A DNA stretch of 64,000 bases. It comes from Kluyvera genomosp. 1. GTDB lineage: Bacteria > Pseudomonadota > Gammaproteobacteria > Enterobacterales > Enterobacteriaceae. The stretch spans positions 306,034-370,033 of the forward strand of contig NZ_LGHZ01000004.1 in assembly GCF_001266615.1 (NCBI RefSeq), in the 5' to 3' direction. Positions within the stretch are counted from its first letter, which is position 1; each line of letters begins with the position of its first letter. Below the pieces are notes generated by a model. The model was not told the DNA's origin. It did no database searches and saw nothing but the letters and a program-made list of their open reading frames with translations. Shown one piece after another: positions 1 through 8,986 of the stretch. The translations under genes were made by a program, and so were the position numbers.

Positions 1-824
1 AGGAACGATTTCACCAGTGAATCGACATTTCCGCCTGAGGCGATAATGTCTTTAAAGTTGCTGCGGTGAATATTTCCCATGGTGCAATAAAGCCAGAACA
101 GATAAATTACCAGCGCCAGAATGGAGCCGAAGACAATGCTTTTAATCAGCTTATCTTTACGTTTCCCGTAGCAAATGATCAGGCTGGGAATATTACCATG
201 GAAACCAAACGAGGCCAGGCAAACGGGAACTGCCATCAGAATATATGGGAAATAGCGGCTGTTATCTTCCGGGGCAGCAATATCACGGAGAATCGAGTAG
301 TCGACCTGGAAGAAGAAAGAACCAAATACGACAATAAAGGCGATAATCTTAATGCCGAGAAATAAAGAGGTGATACGGCTTGCGGCCAGTGAACTCACCC
401 ACAGTACGCTGGCGACAAAGATGGCGCTACCAATGCCGACAATTCGCGGGTTCACGTGCGTCCCCGTATTGATGGCAATGGTCTCGCTGATGATGGCGCC
501 GTTAGCAGAGATGTAAGCGTAGGTGAGAATATACAGTACAAAAGCCACCGTAATACCGCTAACCACATTCCATTTATTACCGATTAAATCTTTGGTAATC
601 GTGTTAAAACTTGAACCCACCGGATAATTAAGATTGGCTTCTAATAATAGCAATCCGGAATGGAGCATTGAAAACCAGGCAATGATAAGAATAAATGCAC
701 CCCAAAAAAACCAGGCGCCGGCGAGGTCAACCGGCAAAGCAAACATTCCGCCACCAATAACGGTGCCGGCAATAACCATAATTCCCCAGAATGAGGAATG
801 TTTTGCATTCGAGTTTTCGTCCAT
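1..824 (-). CDS. tnaB: Low-affinity tryptophan permease TnaB (3' end cut by window edge)
   Basis: This is an inner-membrane aromatic amino acid/H+ symporter that imports tryptophan for TnaA. Reading back from the ATG at 822-824 gives about 274 residues beginning MDENSNAKHSSFWGIMVIAG, followed by the family signature GGGMFALPVDLAG and several hydrophobic helices. The sequence follows E. coli TnaB closely as I recall it, including NIPSLIICYGKRKDKLIKS. The last ~140 residues lie outside the window. It sits 116 nt downstream of tnaA on the same strand, the usual tnaCAB order. Mtr and TyrP are relatives, but the tnaA linkage settles the call. Confidence 0.95.
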   Translation of the reverse strand, partial: MDENSNAKHSSFWGIMVIAGTVIGGGMFALPVDLAGAWFFWGAFILIIAWFSMLHSGLLLLEANLNYPVGSSFNTITKDLIGNKWNVVSGITVAFVLYILTYAYISANGAIISETIAINTGTHVNPRIVGIGSAIFVASVLWVSSLAASRITSLFLGIKIIAFIVVFGSFFFQVDYSILRDIAAPEDNSRYFPYILMAVPVCLASFGFHGNIPSLIICYGKRKDKLIKSIVFGSILALVIYLFWLYCTMGNIHRSNFKDIIASGGNVDSLVKSF

Positions 825-900
825 GGCCTTCCCTTATTGATAACAGCGAAATTGATACTGCGTCAGGAATAAAAAATGATGCCAGGTGTCAGAATCCAAA

Positions 901-925
901 ATGGCTATATCAGAGATATAGCCAT
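901..925 (-). terminator. Stem-loop between tnaA and tnaB
   Basis: A perfect 10-bp inverted repeat (ATGGCTATAT, loop of 5, ATATAGCCAT) lies 16 nt after the tnaA stop. On the transcribed strand it is followed by TTTT. It may attenuate tnaB or stabilise tnaA mRNA; the role is inferred. Confidence 0.5.
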
Positions 926-940
926 TGGAATTATTGAAAG

Positions 941-2356
941 TTAAATTTCTTTTAGTTTTGCGGTGAAGTGGCGCAATACTTTGGGTTCATAGGTGAAGGT
1001 CAGGCCCTTAATGTTGGCGGCGTTTTTCTTCACGTGCTCAAACGCTTCGATAATGAAATCCATATGCGTTTGGGTGTAGGTGGCACGTGGAATGGTTAAA
1101 CGCAGCAGTTCTGCCGGACACGGCAGTTGCTTACCGGTTTTCGGGTCGCGGCCCAGCAGGAAGGAACCAATTTCTACCGCGCGGATCCCAGCGACTTTGT
1201 ACAGCTCGCAGGCCAGTGCCTGCGCCGGGAACTGCTCGGCCGGAATGTGTGGCAACAGTTTGCCGGCATCAACAAATGCCGCGTGTCCTCCCGCCTGCTG
1301 GCAGGTAACGCCAATCGCTTCCAGGCCATCAACCAGATACTGGATCTGCGTGATGCGATAGGACAACCAATCCTGATTCATCCCATCGTACAGACCGACG
1401 GCCAGACGCTCCATCGCGCCTCCTTCCAGACCACCGTAGGTTGGGAAACCTTCCTGCACCACGCAAATGGTGCGGCACTCGGTGTAGACGTCAAAGAAAC
1501 CATCATCCTTGATGCACAGCAGGCCTCCCATCGGCACCATGGCATCTTTCTTCGCCGACATGGCGAGCATATCCGCGTATTTGTAAGTTTCGCGGGTGAT
1601 TTGCTCAATTGTCCAGTCTTGATATCCCGGCTCTCTTTGCTGAATAAAATAGGCATTCTCAGCAAAGCGTGCGGAATCCATGACCACCGGAATATCGTAT
1701 TTCTTCGCAATGTTATACATCGCTTTTAGGTTGGCCAGAGAAACCGGTTGGCCGCCCGCGGAGTTACAGGTAATTGTCGCGACAATATAAGGGACATTAT
1801 TGGGGCCGACTTCTTCAATACCGTTTTCTAACCCCTGGAGATCAAAGTCACCTTTAAAATCATTACGTGCGGAGGTATCAAAGGCTTCTTTAATATAAAC
1901 GTTACGCACGGTACAGCCATTGATTTGGCTATGGCCCTGAGTAGTATCAAAGAAATAGTTGGAGAAAGCGACCATTTTACTGCGGTCGAGACCTTTTTCC
2001 TGCTCGCGTTTTTTAATTAATACCGGGATGTAAATTTGCTCGGCACCACGTCCCTGGTGAGTCGGAATAGTATATTGATAGCCGAAAATATCTTTTACCG
2101 CATCGCACAATGCGTAATAGCTGCGGCTTCCGCTATAGGCTTCGTCACCCCGCAGCATCGCCGCTTGCATATTTTGCGTGACAGCACCGGTGCCGGAGTC
2201 GGTAAGTAAATCAATAAAAACATCTTCACTATCAAGCAGGAATGGGTTCATGCCAGCGCCGATGATGGCGCTATCGCGGTGTTCACGCGTGGTGCGTTTT
2301 ACGGGCTCAATAACGCGAATACGGAAAGGTTCTGGCAGATGTTTAAAGTTGTTCAT
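941..2356 (-). CDS. tnaA: Tryptophanase
   Basis: A pyridoxal-phosphate lyase that splits L-tryptophan into indole, pyruvate and ammonia, so it makes the strain indole-positive. I chose the start [12 protein letters not shown] at 2356, which gives 471 residues, the length of E. coli TnaA, and has AGGATTA just upstream. The frame stays open to 2452, but that extension lies in the regulatory spacer after tnaC. Family motifs include the region with Lys in [16 protein letters not shown], which carries the PLP lysine, and TDSGTGAVT near the N terminus. It is expected to be controlled by the TnaC leader and CRP. Confidence 0.98.
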   Translation of the reverse strand: MNNFKHLPEPFRIRVIEPVKRTTREHRDSAIIGAGMNPFLLDSEDVFIDLLTDSGTGAVTQNMQAAMLRGDEAYSGSRSYYALCDAVKDIFGYQYTIPTHQGRGAEQIYIPVLIKKREQEKGLDRSKMVAFSNYFFDTTQGHSQINGCTVRNVYIKEAFDTSARNDFKGDFDLQGLENGIEEVGPNNVPYIVATITCNSAGGQPVSLANLKAMYNIAKKYDIPVVMDSARFAENAYFIQQREPGYQDWTIEQITRETYKYADMLAMSAKKDAMVPMGGLLCIKDDGFFDVYTECRTICVVQEGFPTYGGLEGGAMERLAVGLYDGMNQDWLSYRITQIQYLVDGLEAIGVTCQQAGGHAAFVDAGKLLPHIPAEQFPAQALACELYKVAGIRAVEIGSFLLGRDPKTGKQLPCPAELLRLTIPRATYTQTHMDFIIEAFEHVKKNAANIKGLTFTYEPKVLRHFTAKLKEI

Positions 2357-2604
2357 GGCGTAATCCTTAAATTTAGACGCACTCGTCCCGCGGGTATTCA
2401 TGGGTAATGAAAACCACTGATTCTGCGCAATACGAATGCTATTTCCTGACATCTGGTCACCACTGCAATATTTAACGTAGACGTGTTAAATACACGCGTA
2501 AGTCGATTGCTGTCGCGAGCTCAGAATCATAAAATTCGTATGGGGTATCACCAGCAGAGAGTTAACCTGCCTGATGTGATATTAATGCGGAGGCGTTTGA
2601 GGAC

Positions 2605-2682
2605 TTAAGGACGGTGATTGACAATGACATTGTCAATATTAAACCATTTTGAAATCTTATACGTTCTATTTAAGTTGTTCAT
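2605..2682 (-). CDS. tnaC: Tryptophanase operon leader peptide TnaC
   Basis: A 25-residue leader peptide ending WFNIDNVIVNHRP and then TAA. In E. coli, TnaC (24 residues, ending WFNIDNKIVDHRP) stalls its own ribosome when free tryptophan is high. Stalling blocks Rho from terminating before tnaA. The residues known to matter are present: Lys12-Trp13, Asp17 and the final Pro25, each shifted by one from E. coli. A 248-nt untranslated spacer separates it from tnaA, in the range of the E. coli spacer that holds the rut site. The ORF is too short for ordinary gene callers. Confidence 0.96.
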   Translation of the reverse strand: MNNLNRTYKISKWFNIDNVIVNHRP

Positions 2683-2715
2683 AATGTACGTTCTCCATTA
2701 GACACGCCATACATT

Positions 2716-2773
2716 ATTATATTTATTTTGTTTGTCTATTGACTGTTTAGTCAATTGTGAAATTGGTCACGAT
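2716..2773 (-). promoter_or_regulatory. tna promoter with CRP site
   Basis: A CRP-type palindrome, TGTGA-aattgg-TCACG on the plus strand, lies at 2756-2771. A TATAAT hexamer reads on the minus strand at 2716-2721, upstream of tnaC. The layout (CRP site, weak -35, short leader) matches the catabolite-repressed E. coli tna promoter. The exact transcription start is not determined. Confidence 0.7.
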
Positions 2774-2855
2774 TGATTATTTCTACGTAGTTATAGATTG
2801 TTGTTTAGTCTGCACTTAATAATTTGAAAAATAATGACTGGCGGTATTAATTATT

Positions 2856-2872
2856 GGGCGCAGGGAGCGCCC
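2856..2872 (-). terminator. Possible terminator after hmuV
   Basis: GGGCGC and GCGCCC pair around a 5-nt loop 7 nt after the hmuV stop. The following minus-strand sequence is AATAATTAAT, not a clean T-run, so this is a weak intrinsic terminator at best. Confidence 0.4.
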
Positions 2873-2879
2873 TGGGTGG

Positions 2880-3659
2880 CTAAGGGGCGAGATAGACTTG
2901 CGGTACTGAGGCTTCCGGGTGATGTCCCATGCTGATGTCCGCGCCGTACCAGCGATGAATCACCGATTGCTGAATCACTTCCTGTGGTGTGCCCTCGGCA
3001 ACCAGCGCGCCCTGGTGCAGCAGCAAAATGGTATCAGCCCACAGTGCGGCAAGATTGAGGTCGTGTAGCACAATGCAGACATGCAGCGCATTACGGCGGC
3101 TGAGCTTTTTCAACAGCCGCAGCAGGTGCTGTTGATAGAACAGATCCAGCGCCGACGTGGGCTCATCAAGAAACAGCCAGCCCTGTGGGCCATCGTTCTG
3201 CCATAGCTGCGCCAGGCTGCGTGCCAGCTGCACGCGCTGCTGTTCACCACCGGAGAGTGCAGGGTAAGGGCGGCCTGCCAGATGACTACAGCCCGTTTCT
3301 GCCATCACTCGCTGGATAAGCGCAGTATCAACCTCGCTCCCCCACGGCGCGCGCCCCATGGCGATGACCGTTTCCACCGGCCAGTTGGCGTTAAGTTGCG
3401 TACGTTGCAGCATCACCGCACGTCGGCGGGAGAGGGCGTTGGCTGACCACTCAGTAAGCGGCCGGCCTTCGATAGTGCGTTCACCGCTGTCAGGGGATAA
3501 AAAACCGGTCAGCAGGCGCAGCAAAGTGGATTTTCCTGCGCCGTTGGGACCAATCAGCGCGGTGACTTCGCCGCGGCGCAGCTGCAGTGAAACGTTGTCG
3601 ATGATCCGGCGTTTTCCAAGGCGCAGCGACAGTGAGCGTGCGGTGTAATGGTTATCCAT
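2880..3659 (-). CDS. hmuV: Hemin ABC transporter ATP-binding protein HmuV
   Basis: The cytoplasmic ATPase that powers hemin import through HmuU. The 259-residue protein has Walker A GPNGAGKST near residue 37, the ABC signature LSGGEQQR, Walker B WLFLDEPTSALD and a switch histidine in IVLHDLN. I start at MDNHYTARS (3659) and not at the longer frame opening at 3707. The ATG at 3659 overlaps the end of hmuU by 8 nt, as is common in these operons, and gives the usual family length. It is the last gene of hemP-hmuRSTUV. Confidence 0.95.
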   Translation of the reverse strand: MDNHYTARSLSLRLGKRRIIDNVSLQLRRGEVTALIGPNGAGKSTLLRLLTGFLSPDSGERTIEGRPLTEWSANALSRRRAVMLQRTQLNANWPVETVIAMGRAPWGSEVDTALIQRVMAETGCSHLAGRPYPALSGGEQQRVQLARSLAQLWQNDGPQGWLFLDEPTSALDLFYQQHLLRLLKKLSRRNALHVCIVLHDLNLAALWADTILLLHQGALVAEGTPQEVIQQSVIHRWYGADISMGHHPEASVPQVYLAP

Positions 3660-4647
3660 GAGACGACCTCTGCTGGCGGAAAATGAGCCACAGGAACCAC
3701 GGTGCACCGAGCACGCTGGTTAACAGGCCTACCGGCATTTCTGCCGGCGCGGCAATGGTGCGGGCGAGGGTGTCAGCGATAAGCAGTAAAATCGCACCCG
3801 CCAGCAGTGAACCGGGTACCAGTCCACGGTGGTCTGGCCCCAGCCACATGCGCATCAGATGCGGAACGACCAGGCCGATGAATCCAATCACACCGCTGAT
3901 AGCCACGGCGGCAGCCACCAACACGGCGCTGCACAGCAGCAAAATACGCTGCATCAGACGCACGTTAACGCCAAGATAATGGGCTTCTTCATCCCCTAAT
4001 TGCAGCAGGTTGAGGCGTGATGCCAACCACCACACCGCCAGCGACGCGGGGATGATCAGCGTGGCGGCCACGATGAGCGTTGACCACTCGGCCTGCCCCA
4101 GGCTGCCCATGCCCCATAGCGAAAGCTGACGCAGCTGTGCGTCGTTGCTTATCCACGACAGCATGCCTACCAGCGCGCCGCACAGAGCGTTAATCGCAAT
4201 ACCGACGAGCAGCAGGCGGGAGAGTGAACCATCTCCCGCTTTGCTGAGTACAAAAATAACCGCCATCACCGCCAGACTGCCGATAAACGCCGCCAGCATC
4301 GGGGCATACAGCGCCACAATGGCCGGAACCGTTAGCGGCAGGACCAACCAAAACGCCACCGCAAGAGCCGCGCCGCTGCTGATCCCCAAAAGCCCGGGGT
4401 CGGCAAGAGGGTTGCGAAACAGCCCCTGCATAACGCAGCCGGAAAGCGCCAGCGCGCTGCCCACCAGCAGCGCCAGCAAAACGCGGGGGAGACGAATCGT
4501 GAGCCAGATATGGCGCAGCACTTCATCGCCTGAGCTCCACAGATTGGCGAGCGGTAGACGCATAGCGCCGAGCGTGGTGGCAAATAGCGTCAGGCCAATC
4601 AACGCAATGGCCATCAGCCACAGTTGGCGGGAGACGGTCATGAACAT
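3652..4647 (-). CDS. hmuU: Hemin ABC transporter permease HmuU
   Basis: A FecCD/BtuC-type inner-membrane permease of 331 residues, very hydrophobic, with family motifs RLPRVLLALLVGSALALSGCVMQG near the N terminus and GVIGFIGLVVPHLMR near residue 240. It forms the hemin channel with HmuV. The start codon shares a base with the hmuT stop codon (TGATG), which indicates translational coupling. An internal ATG two codons downstream is an alternative start. Confidence 0.95.
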   Translation of the reverse strand: MFMTVSRQLWLMAIALIGLTLFATTLGAMRLPLANLWSSGDEVLRHIWLTIRLPRVLLALLVGSALALSGCVMQGLFRNPLADPGLLGISSGAALAVAFWLVLPLTVPAIVALYAPMLAAFIGSLAVMAVIFVLSKAGDGSLSRLLLVGIAINALCGALVGMLSWISNDAQLRQLSLWGMGSLGQAEWSTLIVAATLIIPASLAVWWLASRLNLLQLGDEEAHYLGVNVRLMQRILLLCSAVLVAAAVAISGVIGFIGLVVPHLMRMWLGPDHRGLVPGSLLAGAILLLIADTLARTIAAPAEMPVGLLTSVLGAPWFLWLIFRQQRSSHG

Positions 4648-5468
4648 CAGGGTAGCTGCTCCGCTTTTTGCCGCAGCTGCAGCAGTGCCTGCGGCGTGCG
4701 AGGGCCAAAGCCCAACAGTGCCATATCATCAACCACCAGGACTTGCTTGTTACGGCCGGCTGGCGTCAGCGCCAGGCCCGGTAGTTTCCACAATGAGGCC
4801 TCGCCGCCCATGCCTTTCAGACCGTCGGCGGAGATAACCACCAGGTCCGGCAAGCTGGCGATGACCCCTTCCTGCGACATCGTGCGGTAGTGGTCAAAGC
4901 CCTGCATAGCATTCTGCAGACCGGCAAGCTGAATTGCGCTATCCGCCGCCGTTTGCTGGCCAGCGACCATGGCGCCGGAACCGCCGTGGCTGAGAATAAA
5001 CAGCACGCGCGTGTTCAGCTTTTTAGCTGGAATTTTCGCCATCTCAGCATGCAGCGTCTGGCGAAGCGTTTCCCCTTGCGCCTGTTTGCCAAGCGCATCG
5101 GCAATCACGCTGACTTTGCTGTCCATCGCGTGGGCATCATAGCCACCCGGCACGTTGACCACCTTCACCTTGCTGTCCTGGACCTTTTGCAGCACGAGGG
5201 ACGGCTGTGCCTGGCTGCTGGCGAGAACCAGGGTCGGGCGCAGGGAAAGAATGCCTTCGGCATTGAGCTGACGCAGATAACCGACGTCGGGCAGAGCGGC
5301 CGTCTCCGACGGCCACTGGCTGGTGCTGTCGCGAGCGACGAGCGCCGACTTTGCCCCAAGTGCGTAGACAATCTCGGTGACATCGCCGCCGAGGGTAATA
5401 ATTCTCTCCTGCGCGGCGGCAAACGCCATCAGAGGAAGCGTAGCAATTAGGGCAAGCAGGCGTTTCAT
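4647..5468 (-). CDS. hmuT: Periplasmic hemin-binding protein HmuT
   Basis: The 273-residue substrate-binding protein delivers hemin to HmuUV. It has a signal peptide (MKRLLALIATLPLMAFAAAQ) and then a class III binding-protein fold with RIITLGGDVTEIVYALGA, the opening typical of heme- and siderophore-binding proteins. Its ATG overlaps the last bases of hmuS and its stop overlaps hmuU, so it is within one transcript. Vitamin B12 or siderophore binding is possible by fold alone, but the adjacent hmuR and hmuS make hemin the natural substrate. Confidence 0.94.
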   Translation of the reverse strand: MKRLLALIATLPLMAFAAAQERIITLGGDVTEIVYALGAKSALVARDSTSQWPSETAALPDVGYLRQLNAEGILSLRPTLVLASSQAQPSLVLQKVQDSKVKVVNVPGGYDAHAMDSKVSVIADALGKQAQGETLRQTLHAEMAKIPAKKLNTRVLFILSHGGSGAMVAGQQTAADSAIQLAGLQNAMQGFDHYRTMSQEGVIASLPDLVVISADGLKGMGGEASLWKLPGLALTPAGRNKQVLVVDDMALLGFGPRTPQALLQLRQKAEQLP

Positions 5469-6493
5469 GCAGGCTGTCCTTCTGCCGTCAGAGCGTCAAC
5501 CTGAGCGCGCCACTGGGTCTGCTCCGGCTGGCCTTCGGTACGTTGACCAAACAGCTGAGCAATCTGGGTGCCATCTTTGGCAAACAGCTCCAGGCTGGTG
5601 ACGTGACCGTCAACCGTTGGTTTACGGGTGACCCAGGTTTCCGCAATGTGCTCTTCCATCAAATGCAGAGTAAATTGTGGGTTGAAGATATTCAGCCAGC
5701 CTTTCATTGGCACGACTTTTTCAATGTTGCCGGTAAAGATCTGCACGCAGCCTGTGTTGCCGACGAAGACCATAATTTCGTTGCCTTCCTGATGCGCAGC
5801 GTTTAGCACCTGAGCCAGTGCATCATTCGATACTTTGCACGCGAGGTCATCGCCCACCAGTTCGAAGGTTTGCTGGCGCGTCAGGTTATGGCGTTTCATC
5901 AGCATGAAGAACTGATGCACGTCGGTCATGGCGCGCCACTCTTGATCGACGATCTGCGCATCAGCCTGAGCGGTAGACGCTGCGGTCTCTTTTGCTTTCA
6001 GTACCAGCGGCGCGTTTTCTTCGCTGATAAAGCGCTGTAGCACGTCCGCCCACGCGGACGTATCGGTATTGTCAGTCGCGTAAACTTTCAGCAGGGCATC
6101 GCCATGATGGTCGAAGAACTGAATGCTTTGACGTTCACCGCGAGCCGTGGCTTCTTTGATAAAGAAAACGCTGGCCCACTGATGCAGGAACAGACGTAAA
6201 TCGAGGGCGCGCGGGTTTAGCACCAGCCCGGCGTGGCCGCTCAACTGCTGATTGGTAAATGCGCCAACCTGCTCATGTACCGCATATTCGTTGCGGCAGA
6301 TGCACTTGGTTTCGCCCACGCTTTCCAGTGCGCCTAAAATATCGCGGACTTCGCCCTGCAGGCGTTTGGCATCGTGGCCCACGCGCGCGGAGGTCAGTTC
6401 GGCTTCACTGATATTCATTAAACCTGCGATGTCACGCGCGTACTTTCCTGGATTTTGTTCTTTTAACTCAAGCCAGCGGGTGTAGTGGTTCAT
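5465..6493 (-). CDS. hmuS: Hemin degradation/trafficking protein HmuS (ChuS/HemS family)
   Basis: A 342-residue cytoplasmic protein with the two-repeat architecture of HemS/ChuS. The two halves carry similar blocks (VGETKCICRNEYAVHEQVG in the first, EIMVFVGNTGCVQIFTGNIEKV in the second). Family members bind incoming heme and either pass it on or open the ring to release iron. It follows hmuR by 48 nt and overlaps hmuT by 4 nt. Whether this one is a true oxygenase cannot be told from sequence alone. Confidence 0.94.
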   Translation of the reverse strand: MNHYTRWLELKEQNPGKYARDIAGLMNISEAELTSARVGHDAKRLQGEVRDILGALESVGETKCICRNEYAVHEQVGAFTNQQLSGHAGLVLNPRALDLRLFLHQWASVFFIKEATARGERQSIQFFDHHGDALLKVYATDNTDTSAWADVLQRFISEENAPLVLKAKETAASTAQADAQIVDQEWRAMTDVHQFFMLMKRHNLTRQQTFELVGDDLACKVSNDALAQVLNAAHQEGNEIMVFVGNTGCVQIFTGNIEKVVPMKGWLNIFNPQFTLHLMEEHIAETWVTRKPTVDGHVTSLELFAKDGTQIAQLFGQRTEGQPEQTQWRAQVDALTAEGQPA

Positions 6494-6541
6494 TGTCTCT
6501 TCCTTCCAGATAGTGGCCCGGCAAAATGCCGGGCCGAGTGA

Positions 6542-8527
6542 TTACCATTGATAACTGACGAAAACTTTGCCGCTACGGCCGTCCTGTGGGATCCCCTGCG
6601 GTGACCAGTACTCTTTGTCGAAGGCGTTGCCCAGCACCAGCGTGGTGGTCATTCCTTTCAGAGCTTGTTGTCCCTGGTAGCTGACGTAGAAGTCGTTAAC
6701 CGCATAGCCCGGCTGCTTGCTGTAAGAGCTGCTGATATGCGTGGAGCGGTCAGCAAAGGTTCCAATCCAGCCCACTGAGAAGCCGCTTTGTGCCAGCGGG
6801 ATATCCAGTTTGCTGGTGACGGTGTCCGGATTGATGCTGGAGATATACTCTCCGGTCTCGGTGTCTTTACCGCGGGTGCGGTTATAGGCCACATCGAGAC
6901 TGAACAGATCGGCGGTATATTTGGTCATCACGTCCCAGCCCCAGATTTTGGCGTTAGGAACGTTATAGGACATGGTTGTCGCTGCGGCGAAGTCGACGGT
7001 GGTCGAAATGTAGTCTTTCGCTTTGGTATCGAAGTAGCTGGCCTTGAACTCCAGCGCATCGTTGGCCAGCGCCAGGTTGTCAAAGCGCAGACCGAAACCG
7101 TATTCCTGCGTTTCATTGGTTTCCGGGCGCAGGTTCGGGTTTGGCACCCAGTAGTTGGTATAGCGAGTACCGATGGAGAAGTGCTTGGCGTCGTTGTACA
7201 TCTCGCCCATGGTCGGTGCACGGAAGGCCTGAGCGTAAGAGCCAAATACCATCAGCCAGTCGGTCGGGCTGACCGTCATCCCTGCACGGGAGGACCATTT
7301 ATCTTTATTGACGTCTTCGTAGCCGTCGCTGCTGCCGCGATAGCTATCGAAGCGCGTACCGCCCAGCAGGGTGACCGGTAGGTCGCGCAGGGTGATCTCA
7401 TCTTGTAACCAGCCGGAGCTGAAGTCGATTTTGGCGTCCGGGAAGCCAGTGGTGGCACCGCTTGGGCTCTGATCCTGGCGATAATACTCGCCGCCGTAGG
7501 TCAGCAGGTTAGAGGCAAATGAATCGCTAAACAGACGGGTGCGGTTTTCAAGTTTGCCGCCTTTGGTGGTCTGCTCGCGGTACTCATTGGTGTTATCAAG
7601 GTTTTGCGCGTTGATGCGCGCTTCAGACCAGTAGATTTTCGCATCGGCGTTCAGCCAGTCGTTGCCCTGTGGTGCCAGTTTGTAGGAGAGCTGCGCATCG
7701 CGCTGGATAGTGGAACGATCAACCATGGGATTGCTGGCGGTTGACGCCTCAATTTCCTGTGGGTTTTTCGGTTCCTGGGCGTTGTTGTTGTAGTAGCGGA
7801 ACGAGCCGGAGAGCGACTGTGCTTCGTCCATCTGCCACGTCCCTTTCGCCAACATGTTGTTGATAGCTTCATCGTTTGGTGCAGTAGAACCGTCGCTCTG
7901 GCTGATATCCCCCCGATCGCGGCTGGACCATGCAACCAAACCATCCAGATTATCGGTGCGGCCAAAGGCGCTCGCACCCATACCGATACTGTGGTCGCCC
8001 GTTGCGCCCATACCAAACACGCGGAAGCCGCTGTTTTGGCCTTCCGCCAGCAGATCTTTCGCATCAACAGTATCGTAGGAGATCACGCCGCCCAATGCGC
8101 CGCTGCCGTACAGCTGGGCCGATGGCCCACGTACCACTTCAATACGCTTAATGAGCGCTGGGTCGAGGAAGGTACTGTTGAGGTGGCCGGTGTCGGTTCC
8201 CTGGCGTACGCCGTCAACCAGAATCAGTACACCGCGGCGGTCGTAACCGCGCATGCTAATGTCCTGGCCATTGGTGCGGCCCGTGCCGCTAAGCATGATG
8301 CCTGGCACGCTGCGCAGGAGATCTGCCGCCGAGCTGGCGGTTTTGCTTTCTGGTGCCGAACCGTCGATCACGCTGACCATCATTGGCGCTTCGAAGGAGC
8401 TGCGTGCGTTACCGGTCGCGGTAACGGTGAGGGTTTCTGATTCAGCTAAGGCTGAGGCAGGAAGAAGACTACCGATAGCCAGCGCTAACAGTGAAGGGCG
8501 CAGTGAGGCGTATTGCAGGCGTAACAT
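6542..8527 (-). CDS. hmuR: TonB-dependent outer-membrane hemin receptor HmuR
   Basis: A 661-residue outer-membrane receptor with a signal peptide ending SALAES, a TonB-box-like ETLTVTA, a plug domain (LLRSVPGIMLSGTGRTNGQDISMRGYDRRGVLILVDGVRQG) and a C-terminal beta-barrel ending in FVSYQW with the terminal aromatic residue needed for barrel insertion. It imports hemin from host heme proteins using TonB energy. It is the first large gene of the hmu operon, downstream of hemP and the Fur box, and so probably iron-repressed. FRAP/NPNL-type motifs (AFRAPTMGEMY, NPNLRPE) are those of heme receptors. Confidence 0.96.
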   Translation of the reverse strand: MLRLQYASLRPSLLALAIGSLLPASALAESETLTVTATGNARSSFEAPMMVSVIDGSAPESKTASSAADLLRSVPGIMLSGTGRTNGQDISMRGYDRRGVLILVDGVRQGTDTGHLNSTFLDPALIKRIEVVRGPSAQLYGSGALGGVISYDTVDAKDLLAEGQNSGFRVFGMGATGDHSIGMGASAFGRTDNLDGLVAWSSRDRGDISQSDGSTAPNDEAINNMLAKGTWQMDEAQSLSGSFRYYNNNAQEPKNPQEIEASTASNPMVDRSTIQRDAQLSYKLAPQGNDWLNADAKIYWSEARINAQNLDNTNEYREQTTKGGKLENRTRLFSDSFASNLLTYGGEYYRQDQSPSGATTGFPDAKIDFSSGWLQDEITLRDLPVTLLGGTRFDSYRGSSDGYEDVNKDKWSSRAGMTVSPTDWLMVFGSYAQAFRAPTMGEMYNDAKHFSIGTRYTNYWVPNPNLRPETNETQEYGFGLRFDNLALANDALEFKASYFDTKAKDYISTTVDFAAATTMSYNVPNAKIWGWDVMTKYTADLFSLDVAYNRTRGKDTETGEYISSINPDTVTSKLDIPLAQSGFSVGWIGTFADRSTHISSSYSKQPGYAVNDFYVSYQGQQALKGMTTTLVLGNAFDKEYWSPQGIPQDGRSGKVFVSYQW

Positions 8528-8611
8528 AACAACTCTCCGTGAGAAAATTGAAAAGCGCTTGCTGCCTGGGATAACCTGGGTGGCTGGCGGTATTGATTGA
8601 ATTTCGTTTGT

Positions 8612-8791
8612 TTATTTAGTCAGAATGAGCTTGCCGGATTGCGTCTGACGAAGCAGATAGTGTTGATCGTTATGTTCGATCAGCACCCATCCTTCTTCGC
8701 CCAGTAAATCTTTGCTCTTTACCATAGGCTTGGAACGGGAAGGAGAAAGCGGCGCATTTTCTTTTTTTTGGGCTGCCGTTGGTTCGTGCAT
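8612..8791 (-). CDS. hemP: Hemin uptake protein HemP
   Basis: A small protein of the HemP/HmuP family that ends with the family signature LLGEEGWVLIEHNDQHYLLRQTQSGKLILTK. I start at MHEPTAAQ (8791), giving 59 residues, the usual size. The longer frame to 8869 would run through the Fur box. In other bacteria HemP/HmuP is needed for, or activates expression of, the heme receptor gene. It lies 84 nt upstream of hmuR on the same strand. Confidence 0.9.
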   Translation of the reverse strand: MHEPTAAQKKENAPLSPSRSKPMVKSKDLLGEEGWVLIEHNDQHYLLRQTQSGKLILTK

Positions 8792-8833
8792 ATTGGGTAC
8801 ATCCGCTGTGAAATGATGACAATTTGTAAAATC

Positions 8834-8866
8834 GGTAATGATTATCGTTAAGATAATCATTCTCAT
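8834..8866 (-). promoter_or_regulatory. Fur box upstream of hemP
   Basis: The stretch reads gtaATGATTATC then gttaaGATAATCATtctca, an inverted pair of GATAAT-type hexamers that matches the Fur consensus in overlapping registers. It lies 45-75 nt upstream of hemP and between two divergent genes, so it could repress both hemP-hmu and the Rdx gene at 8987. Confidence 0.8.
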
Positions 8867-8986
8867 CAAGAACTTTTTCGTAAATCTGTGTCTAAAGCAA
8901 AATTATCGCGAAGTCGTCAAAATTTTCCCTTATAAAACGATATCTTGTTATCGTTTCCTTTCATGCATTGATACGAGAAATTGCTG

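Noticed and set aside
66..840. Plus-strand ORFs of 99 and 68 residues at the left edge
   Set aside because: They are antisense shadows of tnaB, which reads through the window edge on the minus strand.
1127..1729. 200-residue plus-strand ORF inside tnaA
   Set aside because: Antisense to a highly conserved gene, with no motifs and composition dictated by the opposite strand.
2357..2452. In-frame N-terminal extension of tnaA by 32 codons (contains NQWFSLP)
   Set aside because: It lies in the Rho-regulatory spacer after tnaC. The downstream ATG has a good ribosome site and gives the exact E. coli length. The WF pair is coincidental; the real TnaC is at 2605-2682.
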